64,000 bases of DNA from Flavobacteriales bacterium (GCA_016712535.1 JADJQW010000002.1:248001-312000); one strand, 5' to 3'; shown: positions 18,786 to 27,892, counted from the first letter of the stretch. The notes: generated from the letters alone by a model not told the origin. Translations and numbers: made by a program.

Positions 18786-18829
18786 CGCCCGTGACATAGG
18801 GGTTCGCCCCGCGCCTGTGAGCATGATCA

Positions 18830-20605
18830 TCACCGGACCATAGCGCGCCGGGACAGGGTCCGGTCGCCATCGACGATGCGGATGCTGTAAGTGCCGGCCG
18901 CTAAGCGGAGCGCGAGCGCAGCTTGCAGCCGGCCCTGTACGACCTGTGCCTGGTCGGCGTGCAGGAGTCGGCCTGAAAGATCGAGCACCTCAATGCTCAC
19001 CCAAGGCGATCGGAGACCATCGGCCACCACATTGAAGAGCCCATCGCTCGGCACGGGGAAAACCTCCATGCGCCCGGCTTCGGTTCCGGCATCCGGCATA
19101 TTCGTCGTATCCCACAAGAACGACAGGGTGATGATGCAGCCATTGCCGGCATCCACGGTAACCCCGTAGAGCCCGTCGCCCTGCAGGAACACGAATGCGG
19201 TGTTTTCCCCGATCGCGACGCCATTGAATGTCCACGCATAGCTCACATACCCGCTGGGCACGAAGAGGACGTTGCCGTTCTGCGCGACGCTGAACACAGG
19301 GCATACCACAATAGCATTGCTCGTGTCGGAGCAGCCGAAGCCATTGAAGCCGACGACCTGCCAAACGCCGGGTCCGCTGGGAAGCAAGCACGGGCCGGTC
19401 TCATTGGGCACAACTTGGCCATCGAGGAGCCAAACGAACGACGTGAGCGCAAGGTCCGTAGCGCACAACTCGCTCGTGGTGCCATTCTGAACAAGCACGA
19501 CACTGGGCAGCGGATGAACCACGATTGCTGCCGTGTCATTGAACACTTGCTGCGGCTCATTGGTGATTTCCATGCTGCCCGTAGTGCCGCCGGCCACATT
19601 GAGGAAGTATGTGCCTTCGCTGGTGAGCGGAATGTTGTAGGTGCCCAAGAGGTCATCGCCACTGATCACATCCTCGTCGTAAAAGGAGATGGAATATGGG
19701 GGGTTATCGAGCAGCAATCCGAGACTGGTCCACTGCCCGGTGGATACATCGGTGAATGCGCTTGAGGTATAGGCGCCGCCGCCGGCGTTTGTGAGCACGA
19801 AATAGGGATCAGGCGTACCGGTGCAGCCTACGATTGGCAGGTCAGGTTCTTCGACATCGCCGCACCAGTTGCCGTTCACGCCAGTGAGCGTCACGGTTTG
19901 CAGCACGTAGCCGCCGATCGTTGTCTGCAAGGTCACTTGATAGGTGCCGTCCGGAGAAAAGGTCTGAGCTGGCGGTTGAGCCAACGTGCTGGTGCTGCCA
20001 TTGCCGAAGTCCCATGCATAAGCGGTGGGAGAGGGGCTGCCATCGATCAGTGCTTGGAAGTTCGCCGTGACCGAGCCGCAACCGGAGGTGGGCGTGAAGC
20101 TGAAGCTCGTGTTGCCGCCCGACCCCGGAAGCACGATGAGCGTGATCGGGAAGGAAGTAGGTACATCGAGGGTGATGCCGCTGGCGGTGACCTGGGCCAC
20201 AACGCTCACGGTAATCGGGAACTCACCAGCGCCGAATGGAGTGCCGCAAATCCGCGCGCAGCCGAATTCATTGTCCTGCGGGTAATACACGCCATCGGGC
20301 GAGTTCGTTGTGAAGCTCAATCCGAAAGGAAGGCCGGAAACGCCGGTGACCGTTAATTGGAGGAGGGTCACGTCGAACCCGGAGCCCGGGTCGGTGAAGT
20401 TGGCCGGCATCCAGAAAGTGAAGTCCTCTTCATAGTACTGGCCGACGGTCGCGTTAGGCGCGGTCTCCGGACAAAGCGTCGGGAAGGCCGGAGAGATGGT
20501 GCAGCTCAGATCGGGCGTGCAGCCCGGGCACTGGGCCCTGGCCGAAGCAAGCGCGAAGAGGAGCGCGAAAGGCAGCAGTGAGCGCAATGGTGCAATGTGA
20601 AGCAT
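18830..20605 (-). CDS. Secreted T9SS cargo protein with PKD-like domain
   Basis: The product has 591 residues. A signal peptide (MLHIAPLRSLLPFALLFALASARAQ) is followed by a Cys-rich N-terminal module (CPGCTPDLSCTISPAFPTLCPETAP, then a beta-rich domain to about residue 160), a PKD-like domain with YAWDFGNGSTST near residue 200, further beta-sandwich segments, and a C-terminal T9SS type A sorting domain (from about 510: VFPVPSDGLFNVVA, ending LAAGTYSIRIVDGD). It should be exported by Sec and then by the type IX system to the cell surface or medium. It is a paralogue of the protein at 21684, sharing the Cys-rich start, the DFGNGST core and the WCGDVEEPDLPIVGC block. No catalytic site was recognised; adhesion or matrix function is inference. 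Confidence 0.85.
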   Translation of the reverse strand: MLHIAPLRSLLPFALLFALASARAQCPGCTPDLSCTISPAFPTLCPETAPNATVGQYYEEDFTFWMPANFTDPGSGFDVTLLQLTVTGVSGLPFGLSFTTNSPDGVYYPQDNEFGCARICGTPFGAGEFPITVSVVAQVTASGITLDVPTSFPITLIVLPGSGGNTSFSFTPTSGCGSVTANFQALIDGSPSPTAYAWDFGNGSTSTLAQPPAQTFSPDGTYQVTLQTTIGGYVLQTVTLTGVNGNWCGDVEEPDLPIVGCTGTPDPYFVLTNAGGGAYTSSAFTDVSTGQWTSLGLLLDNPPYSISFYDEDVISGDDLLGTYNIPLTSEGTYFLNVAGGTTGSMEITNEPQQVFNDTAAIVVHPLPSVVLVQNGTTSELCATDLALTSFVWLLDGQVVPNETGPCLLPSGPGVWQVVGFNGFGCSDTSNAIVVCPVFSVAQNGNVLFVPSGYVSYAWTFNGVAIGENTAFVFLQGDGLYGVTVDAGNGCIITLSFLWDTTNMPDAGTEAGRMEVFPVPSDGLFNVVADGLRSPWVSIEVLDLSGRLLHADQAQVVQGRLQAALALRLAAGTYSIRIVDGDRTLSRRAMVR

Positions 20606-20623
20606 GAGCGGGTTGTTGCGAAG

Positions 20624-20631
20624 GCAAGGTA
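20624..20631 (-). promoter_or_regulatory. -7 box (TACCTTGC) of the 591-residue T9SS gene
   Basis: On the minus strand TACCTTGC fits TAnnTT(T/C/G)(G/C) and lies 18 bases before the ATG at 20605, separating this gene from the glycosyltransferase upstream. Confidence 0.45.
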
Positions 20632-20659
20632 GCGGAATGAAACAGACCCGCGCCTTCGC

Positions 20660-21649
20660 TCAGGTGCGCCAACGTGCCGCCAGGTAATAGCGTAGCCGGC
20701 CAAGGGTCCATCCGCCTGAAAGACGCGCATGCCTGCAGGCAAGTCGAGGGTCATGGTCGGCGAGCAGGAAGAAGATGCGATCGAGCTCGGCACGCAAGCG
20801 GGATTCGAACACGGCTTTCGGGAAAGCCTGCGCCTCTCGGTTGAAGGCAATAAGTCGCGCCGCCCACGCATTCAACGACCGAACCCCATCGACGGTCTCT
20901 GGAGGATCAAGCCTGCGCAACAGCACCAGGTGCGATCGCAACTCTTGCTGATCGGCCTTCAAACCGAAGAACCCCAAAGCCTCCTTGACAATCCGCTCCG
21001 CATCGGCCAGCATGTTCCGCCCATGCCGGAAGTTATTCGCCCCGATGCGGTATTGGGTGAGCGCTTCTGGAAGATTCGCCACTTCCGTTACTGCCGCTAC
21101 CCGGAGCAGAAAAAGGTAATCCATGCCCGGACCCCGCCAATCCTCTGGGCATTGAAGGCCATGCGTTACGATCACGCTCCGTCGGAACATGGCCGAACCA
21201 TACAGCAAGGGGTCGTCGAAGAGCATCTGGCCCCGCGCCACTTCATCACGGGTCGGCCAGGCCGCTACGCGATCGCGATCGCCTATCAGCTGCGCAGCGG
21301 TGCCGCAAGCGCCTATCCGAGGATGCGCATCCATGTAGGCCACTTGCTTTGCCAACCGATCTGCATGCATCATATCGTCCGCATCGAGGATCGCCACGTA
21401 CTCGCCCGCTGATTCAGCAAGGCCCCGATTGGCGTTGCGCGCGCGCCCAAGGTTCTCCCCGTGCACGATCAATCGAATGCGCGGATCGCTTACGGCCCGG
21501 ACCAGATCAGCGCCGCGGTCCGTGCTGGCATCGTCCAATACCAGCAATTCGAAGTCGGTGTAGCTGCTGGCGAGCACGCTCTTCACCGCCTCCTCCACGA
21601 ACGGGGCCTTGTTGTACAAGGTCATCAAAACGGTGACGCGCGGCGGCAT
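20660..21649 (-). CDS. Family 2 glycosyltransferase
   Basis: The product has 329 residues from the ATG at 21649. The GT-A fold is plain: VTVLMTLYNKAPFVEEAVKSVL at the N-terminus, LLVLDDASTD, and the metal-binding AILDADD motif near residue 95. No membrane segment is evident until a hydrophobic C-terminus, so it is cytoplasmic or peripheral and uses a nucleotide sugar. It starts 34 bp after the T9SS gene at 21684 on the same strand and may be co-transcribed; it could glycosylate surface polysaccharide or secreted proteins, but the acceptor is unknown. A longer frame of 43 extra codons would overlap the upstream gene and lacks homology to the fold. A related enzyme is at 41446. Confidence 0.87.
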   Translation of the reverse strand: MPPRVTVLMTLYNKAPFVEEAVKSVLASSYTDFELLVLDDASTDRGADLVRAVSDPRIRLIVHGENLGRARNANRGLAESAGEYVAILDADDMMHADRLAKQVAYMDAHPRIGACGTAAQLIGDRDRVAAWPTRDEVARGQMLFDDPLLYGSAMFRRSVIVTHGLQCPEDWRGPGMDYLFLLRVAAVTEVANLPEALTQYRIGANNFRHGRNMLADAERIVKEALGFFGLKADQQELRSHLVLLRRLDPPETVDGVRSLNAWAARLIAFNREAQAFPKAVFESRLRAELDRIFFLLADHDPRLACRHARLSGGWTLGRLRYYLAARWRT

Positions 21650-21683
21650 ATTCGAGAAGGCCTTCAATCCGCCACCCGGCTGT

Positions 21684-23246
21684 TCAGTGCGGCGCCACGA
21701 CCAAGCTTGCCTGGCTTCGCGCCCCTGCGCATTCAACGTGTACGGTGTACACGCCCGAACGAAGCGAGGGAACATCAATCTGCAGCCCTTGTTGACTATT
21801 CAGCGGACTTTGCGCTGAATGCACAACACGCCCGTGCAGATCAAGTACGCGGACCAGTGCAATTCCGTTGATCGGTCGTGAGAGCGCCAGGCGCACAACC
21901 CCACTGCAAGGGTTGGGTGAGAGCAGAAGGGCCGATGGCGATTCGTGTTCGGTGATGCCAACACCCGCGACCAGCAAGGCAGACGTGCTGCTGCATCCAT
22001 CGGCGCTTATCCCGGTCACCTGCCAAAGGCCATTGGACGCCGGCACGCACGGTCCTTGCTCGTCCGCGACCACATCGCCGTTCAGCGTCCATACGTAGGA
22101 AACGAGGGATTGGTCCTCGGCGCAAAGGGTGCCCGCATCAAGGTCTAATGAGAGCGTGGTTACGGGCACGCTGAATACGCGCACCGTGTCGGTGAATGAT
22201 GTGGTGAGCACCGTTTGCACCTCCACTTGCCGCGACCCGGCCGTGCCGCCTTGGCTGAAGGAAGCGCTGCCCGTTGCGCTGGTGATGTCGAAGGTGCTCA
22301 GCAGATCGTCGGCACTGATCTCGTCCTTGTCATACACGCGCAAGGTGAAAGGCGGGAACCCGAGCGGGATGGCGAGGTTGTTCCAGGCTGTGCTCTGCAC
22401 ATTGTTCACGACTGCCGACCGCCAGAGCGCAAGACGCGCGTCCTGCAAAGTGAAATACAGGTCGGGCTGACCCACGCAGCCAACAATTGGAAGGTTCGGC
22501 TCATCCAAATCGCCGCACCATGCGTCTGAGACGCTGCTAATGGCCATCTGCGTCAACATGGGCACGGAAAAGGATCGTTGAAGGGTGGCCGGGAAATCAC
22601 CGCCATCGGTATAGTTCTGGTCTGGAGGAGCGCTGCCGGAGAATGTGCTGCCATTGCCGAAGTCCCAATCGAAGCTCGTAGTCATGCCGGCTGCACCAAG
22701 CGCTTCGGAGAATGACACGGTCATGGGTGCGCACAGCGAATCAGGCGCGAAAGAGAAATCGGGCAGGGTATCCTGAGCGGCGGGCAGAACCTGGATCGGG
22801 ATGCCCAGGGTGTAATTCTGATTGATGGCGATACCGCCGGCGGTGCCTTGGGCAATGGCCGTGAGTCGGATTGTGTCGTTCCCTGCCACCATTGGGATGC
22901 CGCATACACGAACGCAGCCAAAGGGGTCGGTTTGCGGGAAATAGGTCAGTGTTGGGCTGTTGGCTTCGTAAGTAAGGCCGAGCGGCACATTCTCCATGCT
23001 GATCAACGTGACCTGCTGCAGCACCACGTTCAGCTGCGTAGTAGGCTCGGGGAAGGAGGGGGGGATCCAGAAGGTGACATCCAAATCGTATGGCACGCCT
23101 ACGATGCCCACGGGTGTTATGGAGGGGCAGACCGCGGGGAATGGAGGGTCAACCGTACAGGTGTCGCCGATGGCGCAGGGACCGCATTGAGCCATAGCGC
23201 CCGCTGCAACGCAACCCCCGAATAAACCGAAGAGCGCTCTTTTCAT
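21684..23246 (-). CDS. Secreted T9SS cargo protein, paralogue of the 18830 gene
   Basis: The product has 520 residues from the ATG at 23246. A signal peptide (MKRALFGLFGGCVAAGAMAQ) precedes a Cys-rich module (CGPCAIGDTCTVDPPFPAVCP) and a beta-rich domain resembling a putative Ig/cadherin-like fold (PLGLTYEANSPTLTYFPQ). Near residue 190 is FDWDFGNGSTFSG, a PKD-like strand, followed by WCGDLDEPNLPIVGCVG and a C-terminal T9SS sorting domain (LLLSPNPCSGVVRLALSR, ending LRSGVYTVHVE). The order and motifs match the 591-residue protein downstream, so the two are duplicates that have diverged. The frame is open upstream to 23621, but the signal peptide and promoter fix the start. A surface role is likely; no enzyme motif was seen. 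Confidence 0.85.
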   Translation of the reverse strand: MKRALFGLFGGCVAAGAMAQCGPCAIGDTCTVDPPFPAVCPSITPVGIVGVPYDLDVTFWIPPSFPEPTTQLNVVLQQVTLISMENVPLGLTYEANSPTLTYFPQTDPFGCVRVCGIPMVAGNDTIRLTAIAQGTAGGIAINQNYTLGIPIQVLPAAQDTLPDFSFAPDSLCAPMTVSFSEALGAAGMTTSFDWDFGNGSTFSGSAPPDQNYTDGGDFPATLQRSFSVPMLTQMAISSVSDAWCGDLDEPNLPIVGCVGQPDLYFTLQDARLALWRSAVVNNVQSTAWNNLAIPLGFPPFTLRVYDKDEISADDLLSTFDITSATGSASFSQGGTAGSRQVEVQTVLTTSFTDTVRVFSVPVTTLSLDLDAGTLCAEDQSLVSYVWTLNGDVVADEQGPCVPASNGLWQVTGISADGCSSTSALLVAGVGITEHESPSALLLSPNPCSGVVRLALSRPINGIALVRVLDLHGRVVHSAQSPLNSQQGLQIDVPSLRSGVYTVHVECAGARSQASLVVAPH

Positions 23247-23250
23247 AGGG

Positions 23251-23258
23251 CCAATGTA
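23251..23258 (-). promoter_or_regulatory. -7 box (TACATTGG) of the 520-residue T9SS gene
   Basis: On the minus strand TACATTGG resembles TAnnTTTG with one change and is four bases from the ATG at 23246, so the transcript would be leaderless or nearly so. Confidence 0.45.
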
Positions 23259-23332
23259 GCCGGGATGGGCTTGATTCGGTCCCTGCGCAGGTGCGAGTTG
23301 AGCCCGGCGCTCCTCCGCACCGCTGTGGATGC

Positions 23333-23340
23333 TAATTTCG
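23333..23340 (+). promoter_or_regulatory. -7 box (TAATTTCG) of the GNAT gene
   Basis: TAATTTCG is one base from TAnnTTTG and lies 15 bases before the ATG at 23356. The minus-strand T9SS promoter is about 75 bp away, so this is a compact divergent promoter region. Confidence 0.5.
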
Positions 23341-23355
23341 CGCTCCCAACCACCC

Positions 23356-23682
23356 ATGACGCGCAAGCCAACCACGGATGTGATCGACCTGATGGCCCAG
23401 CCATTGATCGACGAGCCAGATTCACGGCAATTCGTGCTTCGCGTGGGCGAGCACCGTGCGCGCATGGAATATGACCGTGATGGCGATCGCATCTTCCTCG
23501 GAACGCTGGATGTTCCAAGGCAAGTGGCAGAGCTCGGCGTAGGCGACGTGGTCATGGAAAAGACGTTGATGTGGGTGGAGGAGAACCGGCTGAAGCTCAT
23601 CCCGACAGCGCCGGCCATCAAGGCCTACTTGCGCAAGCACACCGCGTGGAAGCGGCTCCTCTTGAAAGGGGTGCAGGTCTGA
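23356..23682 (+). CDS. Small GNAT-like N-acetyltransferase (COG2388 type)
   Basis: The product has 108 residues from the ATG at 23356. The pattern RVGEHRARMEYDRDGDRIFLGTLDVPRQVAELGVGDVVMEKTLMW then RLKLIPTAPAIKAYLRKH matches the minimal GNAT family (YidJ/Gtn type), about 95-110 residues long. The acetyl-CoA loop usually reads R-G-x-G-x-G/A; here only G-V-G is kept, so activity is not certain. The substrate is unknown. It sits alone between two secreted-protein genes and ends 75 bp before the next one. Confidence 0.78.
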   Translation: MTRKPTTDVIDLMAQPLIDEPDSRQFVLRVGEHRARMEYDRDGDRIFLGTLDVPRQVAELGVGDVVMEKTLMWVEENRLKLIPTAPAIKAYLRKHTAWKRLLLKGVQV

Positions 23683-23706
23683 CGGAGGCGCTTTTCGGGG
23701 CCGCCC

Positions 23707-23714
23707 TATACTTG
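23707..23714 (+). promoter_or_regulatory. Possible -7 box (TATACTTG) of the 706-residue T9SS gene
   Basis: TATACTTG differs from TAnnTTTG at one position and lies 43 bases before the ATG at 23758. Confidence 0.35.
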
Positions 23715-23757
23715 TCGAGCCTGGCCATTGCCAACGCACGACCCAACACCTTTCCGC

Positions 23758-25878
23758 ATGAGTCTTCGTTACGCTGCGATTCTCGCCATTGCCATTGCCC
23801 CGAACGCATTCGGCCAATGCGCTCCGGTCGATTGCCTGAGCCAGTTGCCGGCCTGGGGCGGTCTTTGTTCGGCCACCTTCATCGATGGCCGCGTGGGTGA
23901 GCCATACAGCGATGCCATATCATTCCATGTCACCAACGAATGCACGCCGGCGACGCTCTTCGATCCTACACTTACCGGCGTTTCCATACGAATCACGCAG
24001 ATCACCAGCGTGGCGTTCACGCAATTGCCGGGCGGGCTCACGGGCACCACGAACCAGGCGTCTTACACGCCCCCCGCGAATGGCTGTGGCGCACTCGCCG
24101 GCGTACCCACGGACGCAGGCGTCTTCGAGGCGTCCGTTGATCTTGTGGTGAACGTGAATGCCTGGCCGTTCTCGCTCACCTGCGGAGGTTTCGGCCCCAT
24201 TGCACAGAATGGCAATGAAGTAGGCTTCCCAACCCTGATCACCATCCTTCCCGATCCCGCATTCGCCGGACCGGGCGAGCCGCTCTGCCACACGGATGAG
24301 CCGTTCGCGCTGGTCCCCTTGGGAACGCCCGGCGGGGCATTCTCCGGCCCAGGGGTATCCGGCGGATTCTTCGACCCGAGCCTTGCAGGCGTTGGCACGC
24401 ACTCGGTGAAGTACGTGGTGAGCGCACAGGATGGTGCTGCGATCGCCGCTGCAACGGACAGCCTGAGCATCGATATCGTGGTGGAGGATTGCTCGGGTGG
24501 ATGCACGGCCTTCTCCGGAACGCTCTCCGGTGGCGGGCAGTTTTGCCTTGATACGAACGGCACCGTTCTAACCGCAACGCCCAATGGCGATGCCGTAGTG
24601 CCGCCCGGCTTTGAGGTGTTGTACATACTCGCGAGCGGATTGACCGAATTCATTGAGGACACCATGGCGCAACCAATGGCAGTGGTGACATCCGAGATGC
24701 TGTACACAATCGACTGCCTTGTTTACGACCCCGCCACATTGGACCTGGGGTTCCTTGTGTTCGGCGGCCCGCTGACGCTTGGAAACCTTCAGGCCGAAAT
24801 CGACCAGCAGGGCGCTTGCGCTACACTCACCTCAGACCCTCCCATTTTCCTCGTCGGTGAATCATACTGCTGCATAGCCTTCGCGGGCACGCTTGGCGGT
24901 GTCGATTTCATCCCCTGCTTGGTGCCGGGCGGAAGCGTGGAGCTGATCGGCATTCCCGGCGGAGATGCCGTGGTGCCCGATGGTTACGAGGTCCTCTATG
25001 TGCTCACGCAGGGCGCAGGCCTCACCATCATCGATGCAGGACCTCTCCCCGTCTTCAATGCAACTGCAACTGGACTGCACACCATACACACGCTGGTATA
25101 CGACCCGGCCACGCTCGATCTGGGCAGCATCGAGTTCGGCGTTACAACAGGAGTTGATGTGAACGGCCTGTTGATCCAAGGCGGCGGCATTGTTTGCGCG
25201 AGCCTCGATGTTATGGGCGCGGCATACACCGTTGTGGAATGCGCCGATCCGTGCGATGCCGAAGCAGGAACCACCAATGGGCCCGGCGCCGTGATATGCC
25301 TTGTGGATGGAGAGGCCAGCCTGCTCACCAGCCCGAATGGTGATGCCGTGGTGCCGGACGGCTTCGTTCAGGTGTTCGTGCTCACCCAAGGATCGAGCCT
25401 CTTGATACTCGACGCAGGCGTTGACCCCGCATTCATGGTCATGGAGGTCGGTGAGTATGCCATCCACAGCTTTGTTTTCGACCCCCTCACATTCGACCCC
25501 GGATTCATCGTACCGGGCGAGACTACGGCGGCTGAAGTGCTGGACTTCATAAGCAGCAATTCGCTCTGTGCCGATCTCGATGCGGCCGGAGCGCAGTTCT
25601 TGGTTGATGTATGCGATGGACTCGGGCTGAACACGGCCAACAGCCTCAGGGTTCATCCCAACCCGAACTCCGGAGCGTTCTTCATTGCTGCAGGCGCTGA
25701 AGGCCGGGTACTGGTCGAGCTCTTGGACGTGAGCGGCCGCCTGGTCCATAGGGACGGGCTGCAGTTATCGCGCAATCAATCCGCCTGGTTGAGCACCGAT
25801 GCGGCTCCGGGCAGCTACATCCTGCGGATCACGGCTGCTGGAGAGCGCCGGGAGCAGCGCATGGTGATCCAACGCTAG
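23758..25878 (+). CDS. Secreted T9SS cargo protein with three copies of the 116-residue repeat family
   Basis: The product has 706 residues from the ATG at 23758. A signal peptide (MSLRYAAILAIAIAPNAFGQ) precedes a Cys-containing module (CAPVDCLSQLPAWGGLC) and a beta-rich domain to about residue 240. Three copies of a repeat follow (about 255-370, 375-500 and 502-620), each with a TPNGDAVVPxG(Y/F) strand, an (L/F)(Y/V)(V/I)L(T/A)(Q/S)G strand, a YTIH-x-(L/F)V-(Y/F)-DP strand and an ending CASLD-type segment. The last 80 residues form a T9SS sorting domain (LRVHPNPNSGAFFIAAG, ending PGSYILRITA). The same repeat, hugely expanded, makes up the protein at 47666. Structural, probably adhesive, role inferred. 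Confidence 0.85.
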   Translation: MSLRYAAILAIAIAPNAFGQCAPVDCLSQLPAWGGLCSATFIDGRVGEPYSDAISFHVTNECTPATLFDPTLTGVSIRITQITSVAFTQLPGGLTGTTNQASYTPPANGCGALAGVPTDAGVFEASVDLVVNVNAWPFSLTCGGFGPIAQNGNEVGFPTLITILPDPAFAGPGEPLCHTDEPFALVPLGTPGGAFSGPGVSGGFFDPSLAGVGTHSVKYVVSAQDGAAIAAATDSLSIDIVVEDCSGGCTAFSGTLSGGGQFCLDTNGTVLTATPNGDAVVPPGFEVLYILASGLTEFIEDTMAQPMAVVTSEMLYTIDCLVYDPATLDLGFLVFGGPLTLGNLQAEIDQQGACATLTSDPPIFLVGESYCCIAFAGTLGGVDFIPCLVPGGSVELIGIPGGDAVVPDGYEVLYVLTQGAGLTIIDAGPLPVFNATATGLHTIHTLVYDPATLDLGSIEFGVTTGVDVNGLLIQGGGIVCASLDVMGAAYTVVECADPCDAEAGTTNGPGAVICLVDGEASLLTSPNGDAVVPDGFVQVFVLTQGSSLLILDAGVDPAFMVMEVGEYAIHSFVFDPLTFDPGFIVPGETTAAEVLDFISSNSLCADLDAAGAQFLVDVCDGLGLNTANSLRVHPNPNSGAFFIAAGAEGRVLVELLDVSGRLVHRDGLQLSRNQSAWLSTDAAPGSYILRITAAGERREQRMVIQR

Positions 25879-25888
25879 ACGCCCCAGC

Positions 25889-25896
25889 TACTTTCG
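25889..25896 (+). promoter_or_regulatory. -7 box (TACTTTCG) of gltX-folB
   Basis: TACTTTCG is one base from TAnnTTTG and lies 40 bases before the gltX ATG at 25937, a few bases after the stop of the preceding gene. Confidence 0.5.
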
Positions 25897-25936
25897 CGCG
25901 CCCCTGCCGGTTTGCGGGGAATGACACCTGCTGAAC

Positions 25937-27472
25937 ATGTCCGTCCGCGTCCGCTTCGCGCCTAGCCCTACAGGCCCCCTGCATATGGGGGGCGTTCGCA
26001 CCGCGCTTTACAATTACCTATTCGCCAAGAAGCACGGGGGCCAATTCCTGCTGCGCATCGAGGATACCGATCAGGCCCGCTACGTTCCCGGCGCGGAGGA
26101 GTACATCAAGGAGAGCCTCGAATGGTGCGGCCTGATGCCCGATGAGAGCCCTTGGTCGGGCGGCCCTGACGGCCCCTATCGCCAGAGCGAGCGCAAGGCG
26201 CTATACAAGAATTACGCTGATGAGCTGATCGCGAAGGACAAGGCCTACTACGCCTTTGATACCCCGGAAGAACTCGATGCCATGCGCGCGCGGCTGCAGG
26301 CCGCGGGCGTGGCGGCGCCGGCCTACAATGCCGTGACGCGTGAGCACATGAAGAACTCGCTTACGCTGAGTGCCGACGAGGTGAAGGAACGACTTGCGCG
26401 GGGCGACCAGTTCGTGGTGCGCCTGAAAGTGCCGCGCCACGAAGAGGTGCGCTTCGAGGACCTCATCCGTGGTTGGGTGGTGGTGCACAGCAGCAACATC
26501 GACGATAAGGTGCTCTTCAAGAGTGACGGGATGCCCACCTACCACTTGGCTAACATCGTCGATGACCACCTGATGCGCATCACCCACGTGATCCGTGGCG
26601 AGGAATGGCTGCCCAGCGCGCCGTTGCATGTGCTCATCTATGAAGCCTTCGGATGGGACCGCCCCGATTTCGCGCACCTGCCGTTGATCCTGAGGCCCGA
26701 CGGCAACGGGAAACTGAGCAAGCGCGACGGTGACCGACTGGGTTTCCCGGTATTCTCGTTGGACTGGACGGACCCCGTGAGCGGCGAGAAGAGCAGCGGC
26801 TATCGCGAGAAGGGCTACTTCCCCGATGCCTTCATCAACATGCTCGCGCTGCTCGGCTGGAATCCCGGCGGCGACGTGGAGATCATGGATCGCAAGGAGA
26901 TGATCGCGCGCTTCGACCTGTCCCGCGTTCACAAAGGCGGCGCCCGATTCGATCCCGAGAAGACCAAGTGGTTCAACCAGCAATACCTCCGCATGCGCCC
27001 CGATGGGGACTTGGGCGCACAACTGCGAGTGAAGCTGAAGGAGCGCGGAATAGAAGCAAGCGAGGGGCGCGCCAATGCAGCCGTCGCGCTGCTGAAGGAG
27101 CGGGCCACATTCGTTGACGACATGCTCGAGGGCGCTTATCTCTTCGTTGAAGGCTCGCCGCTGAAAGGCAACGATGCGGCGATCGAGGAACTGCGCAAGC
27201 GATGGAAGCCCGAAGCCGCTCCGGCACTGGAAGCATACATCACCGCGCTCCGTGCGCTCACTGAGAGCAAGGCTCCTGCATTCGAGGCGGCGTTCAACCG
27301 TGTCCTGTCGGAAACCGGCATGAAGGTCGGGCAAGTGATGCCGTTGTACCGGCTCTTCGTGGCAGGTCGGATGCAAGGGCCGGGCATGTTCGATGTCAGC
27401 GCGCTTCTGGGCCGAGAGGAAGTGATCGTCCGCCTGAACGCAGGCCTTGACCTTTGCCGTTCATGGGCCTGA
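25937..27472 (+). CDS. gltX: Glutamyl-tRNA synthetase
   Basis: The product has 511 residues, a normal length. It charges tRNA-Glu with glutamate in the cytoplasm. The class I HIGH motif appears as SPTGPLHMGGVRTALYNYL near residue 10 and the KMSKS-type loop as GKLSKRDGDRLGFPV near residue 257. Other blocks are LRIEDTDQARYVPGAEEYI and HVIRGEEWLPSAPLHVLIYEAFGW. The insert after GFPVFSLDW, which mentions SGEKSSGYREKGYFP, is typical of Bacteroidota GltX. The 3' end overlaps folB by 10 bp. Confidence 0.97.
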   Translation: MSVRVRFAPSPTGPLHMGGVRTALYNYLFAKKHGGQFLLRIEDTDQARYVPGAEEYIKESLEWCGLMPDESPWSGGPDGPYRQSERKALYKNYADELIAKDKAYYAFDTPEELDAMRARLQAAGVAAPAYNAVTREHMKNSLTLSADEVKERLARGDQFVVRLKVPRHEEVRFEDLIRGWVVVHSSNIDDKVLFKSDGMPTYHLANIVDDHLMRITHVIRGEEWLPSAPLHVLIYEAFGWDRPDFAHLPLILRPDGNGKLSKRDGDRLGFPVFSLDWTDPVSGEKSSGYREKGYFPDAFINMLALLGWNPGGDVEIMDRKEMIARFDLSRVHKGGARFDPEKTKWFNQQYLRMRPDGDLGAQLRVKLKERGIEASEGRANAAVALLKERATFVDDMLEGAYLFVEGSPLKGNDAAIEELRKRWKPEAAPALEAYITALRALTESKAPAFEAAFNRVLSETGMKVGQVMPLYRLFVAGRMQGPGMFDVSALLGREEVIVRLNAGLDLCRSWA

Positions 27473-27810
27473 TCGAGGTGAATGGCATCCGGGCCTTCGC
27501 CTTCCATGGTTGCTTGCCGGAAGAGGAGCGCATCGGCGGGCACTACCGCGTGGATGTCTCGGCGCAAGGGGATTTCAGCGGCGCGGAACAGTCGGACAAG
27601 CTTGCTGACACCGTGGATTATGGCCGTGTGACGGCCATTGTCCTGGAACAGATGGCCGAGCGCAGCCGATTGATCGAGCACGTGGCGCGACGTATCGCGG
27701 AAGCCTTGAAGAAGGAATGGCCGTCTGCGCGCTTCGTGGTGCGTGTGGTCAAGGAGCGGCCCCCAGTGAATGGCGATGTAGCAGAAGCGGCCTACGTGGC
27801 CGAGGCCTGA
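27463..27810 (+). CDS. folB: Dihydroneopterin aldolase
   Basis: The product has 115 residues from the ATG at 27463. It converts 7,8-dihydroneopterin to 6-hydroxymethyl-dihydropterin and glycolaldehyde in folate synthesis. Typical blocks are GIRAFAFHGCLPEEERIGGHYRVDV, DTVDYGRVTAIV, SRLIEHVARRIAEAL (catalytic-site Glu) and VVRVVKERPPV with the conserved Lys. The start overlaps the last ten bases of gltX, so the two genes are translationally linked. A TTG three codons earlier is possible but less likely. Confidence 0.94.
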   Translation: MGLIEVNGIRAFAFHGCLPEEERIGGHYRVDVSAQGDFSGAEQSDKLADTVDYGRVTAIVLEQMAERSRLIEHVARRIAEALKKEWPSARFVVRVVKERPPVNGDVAEAAYVAEA

Positions 27811-27884
27811 GCCGGGTTCAATCGTTACGGAGCAAACGAGGACAACAACCATCCGCTCGATATTCCCAACCTGCATTCCCCGCC

Positions 27885-27892
27885 TATCTTCG
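27885..27892 (+). promoter_or_regulatory. -7 box (TATCTTCG) of tRNA-Cys
   Basis: TATCTTCG lies 12 bases upstream of the first base of mature tRNA-Cys, so transcription would start just before or close to the tRNA 5' end. Because a tRNA has no translation signals, this is good independent evidence for the TAnnTTCG form of the -7 element here. Confidence 0.6.

Noticed and set aside
26201..27376. A 391-codon minus-strand open frame opposite gltX
   Set aside because: Shadow of gltX, whose HIGH and KMSKS-type motifs are on the plus strand.
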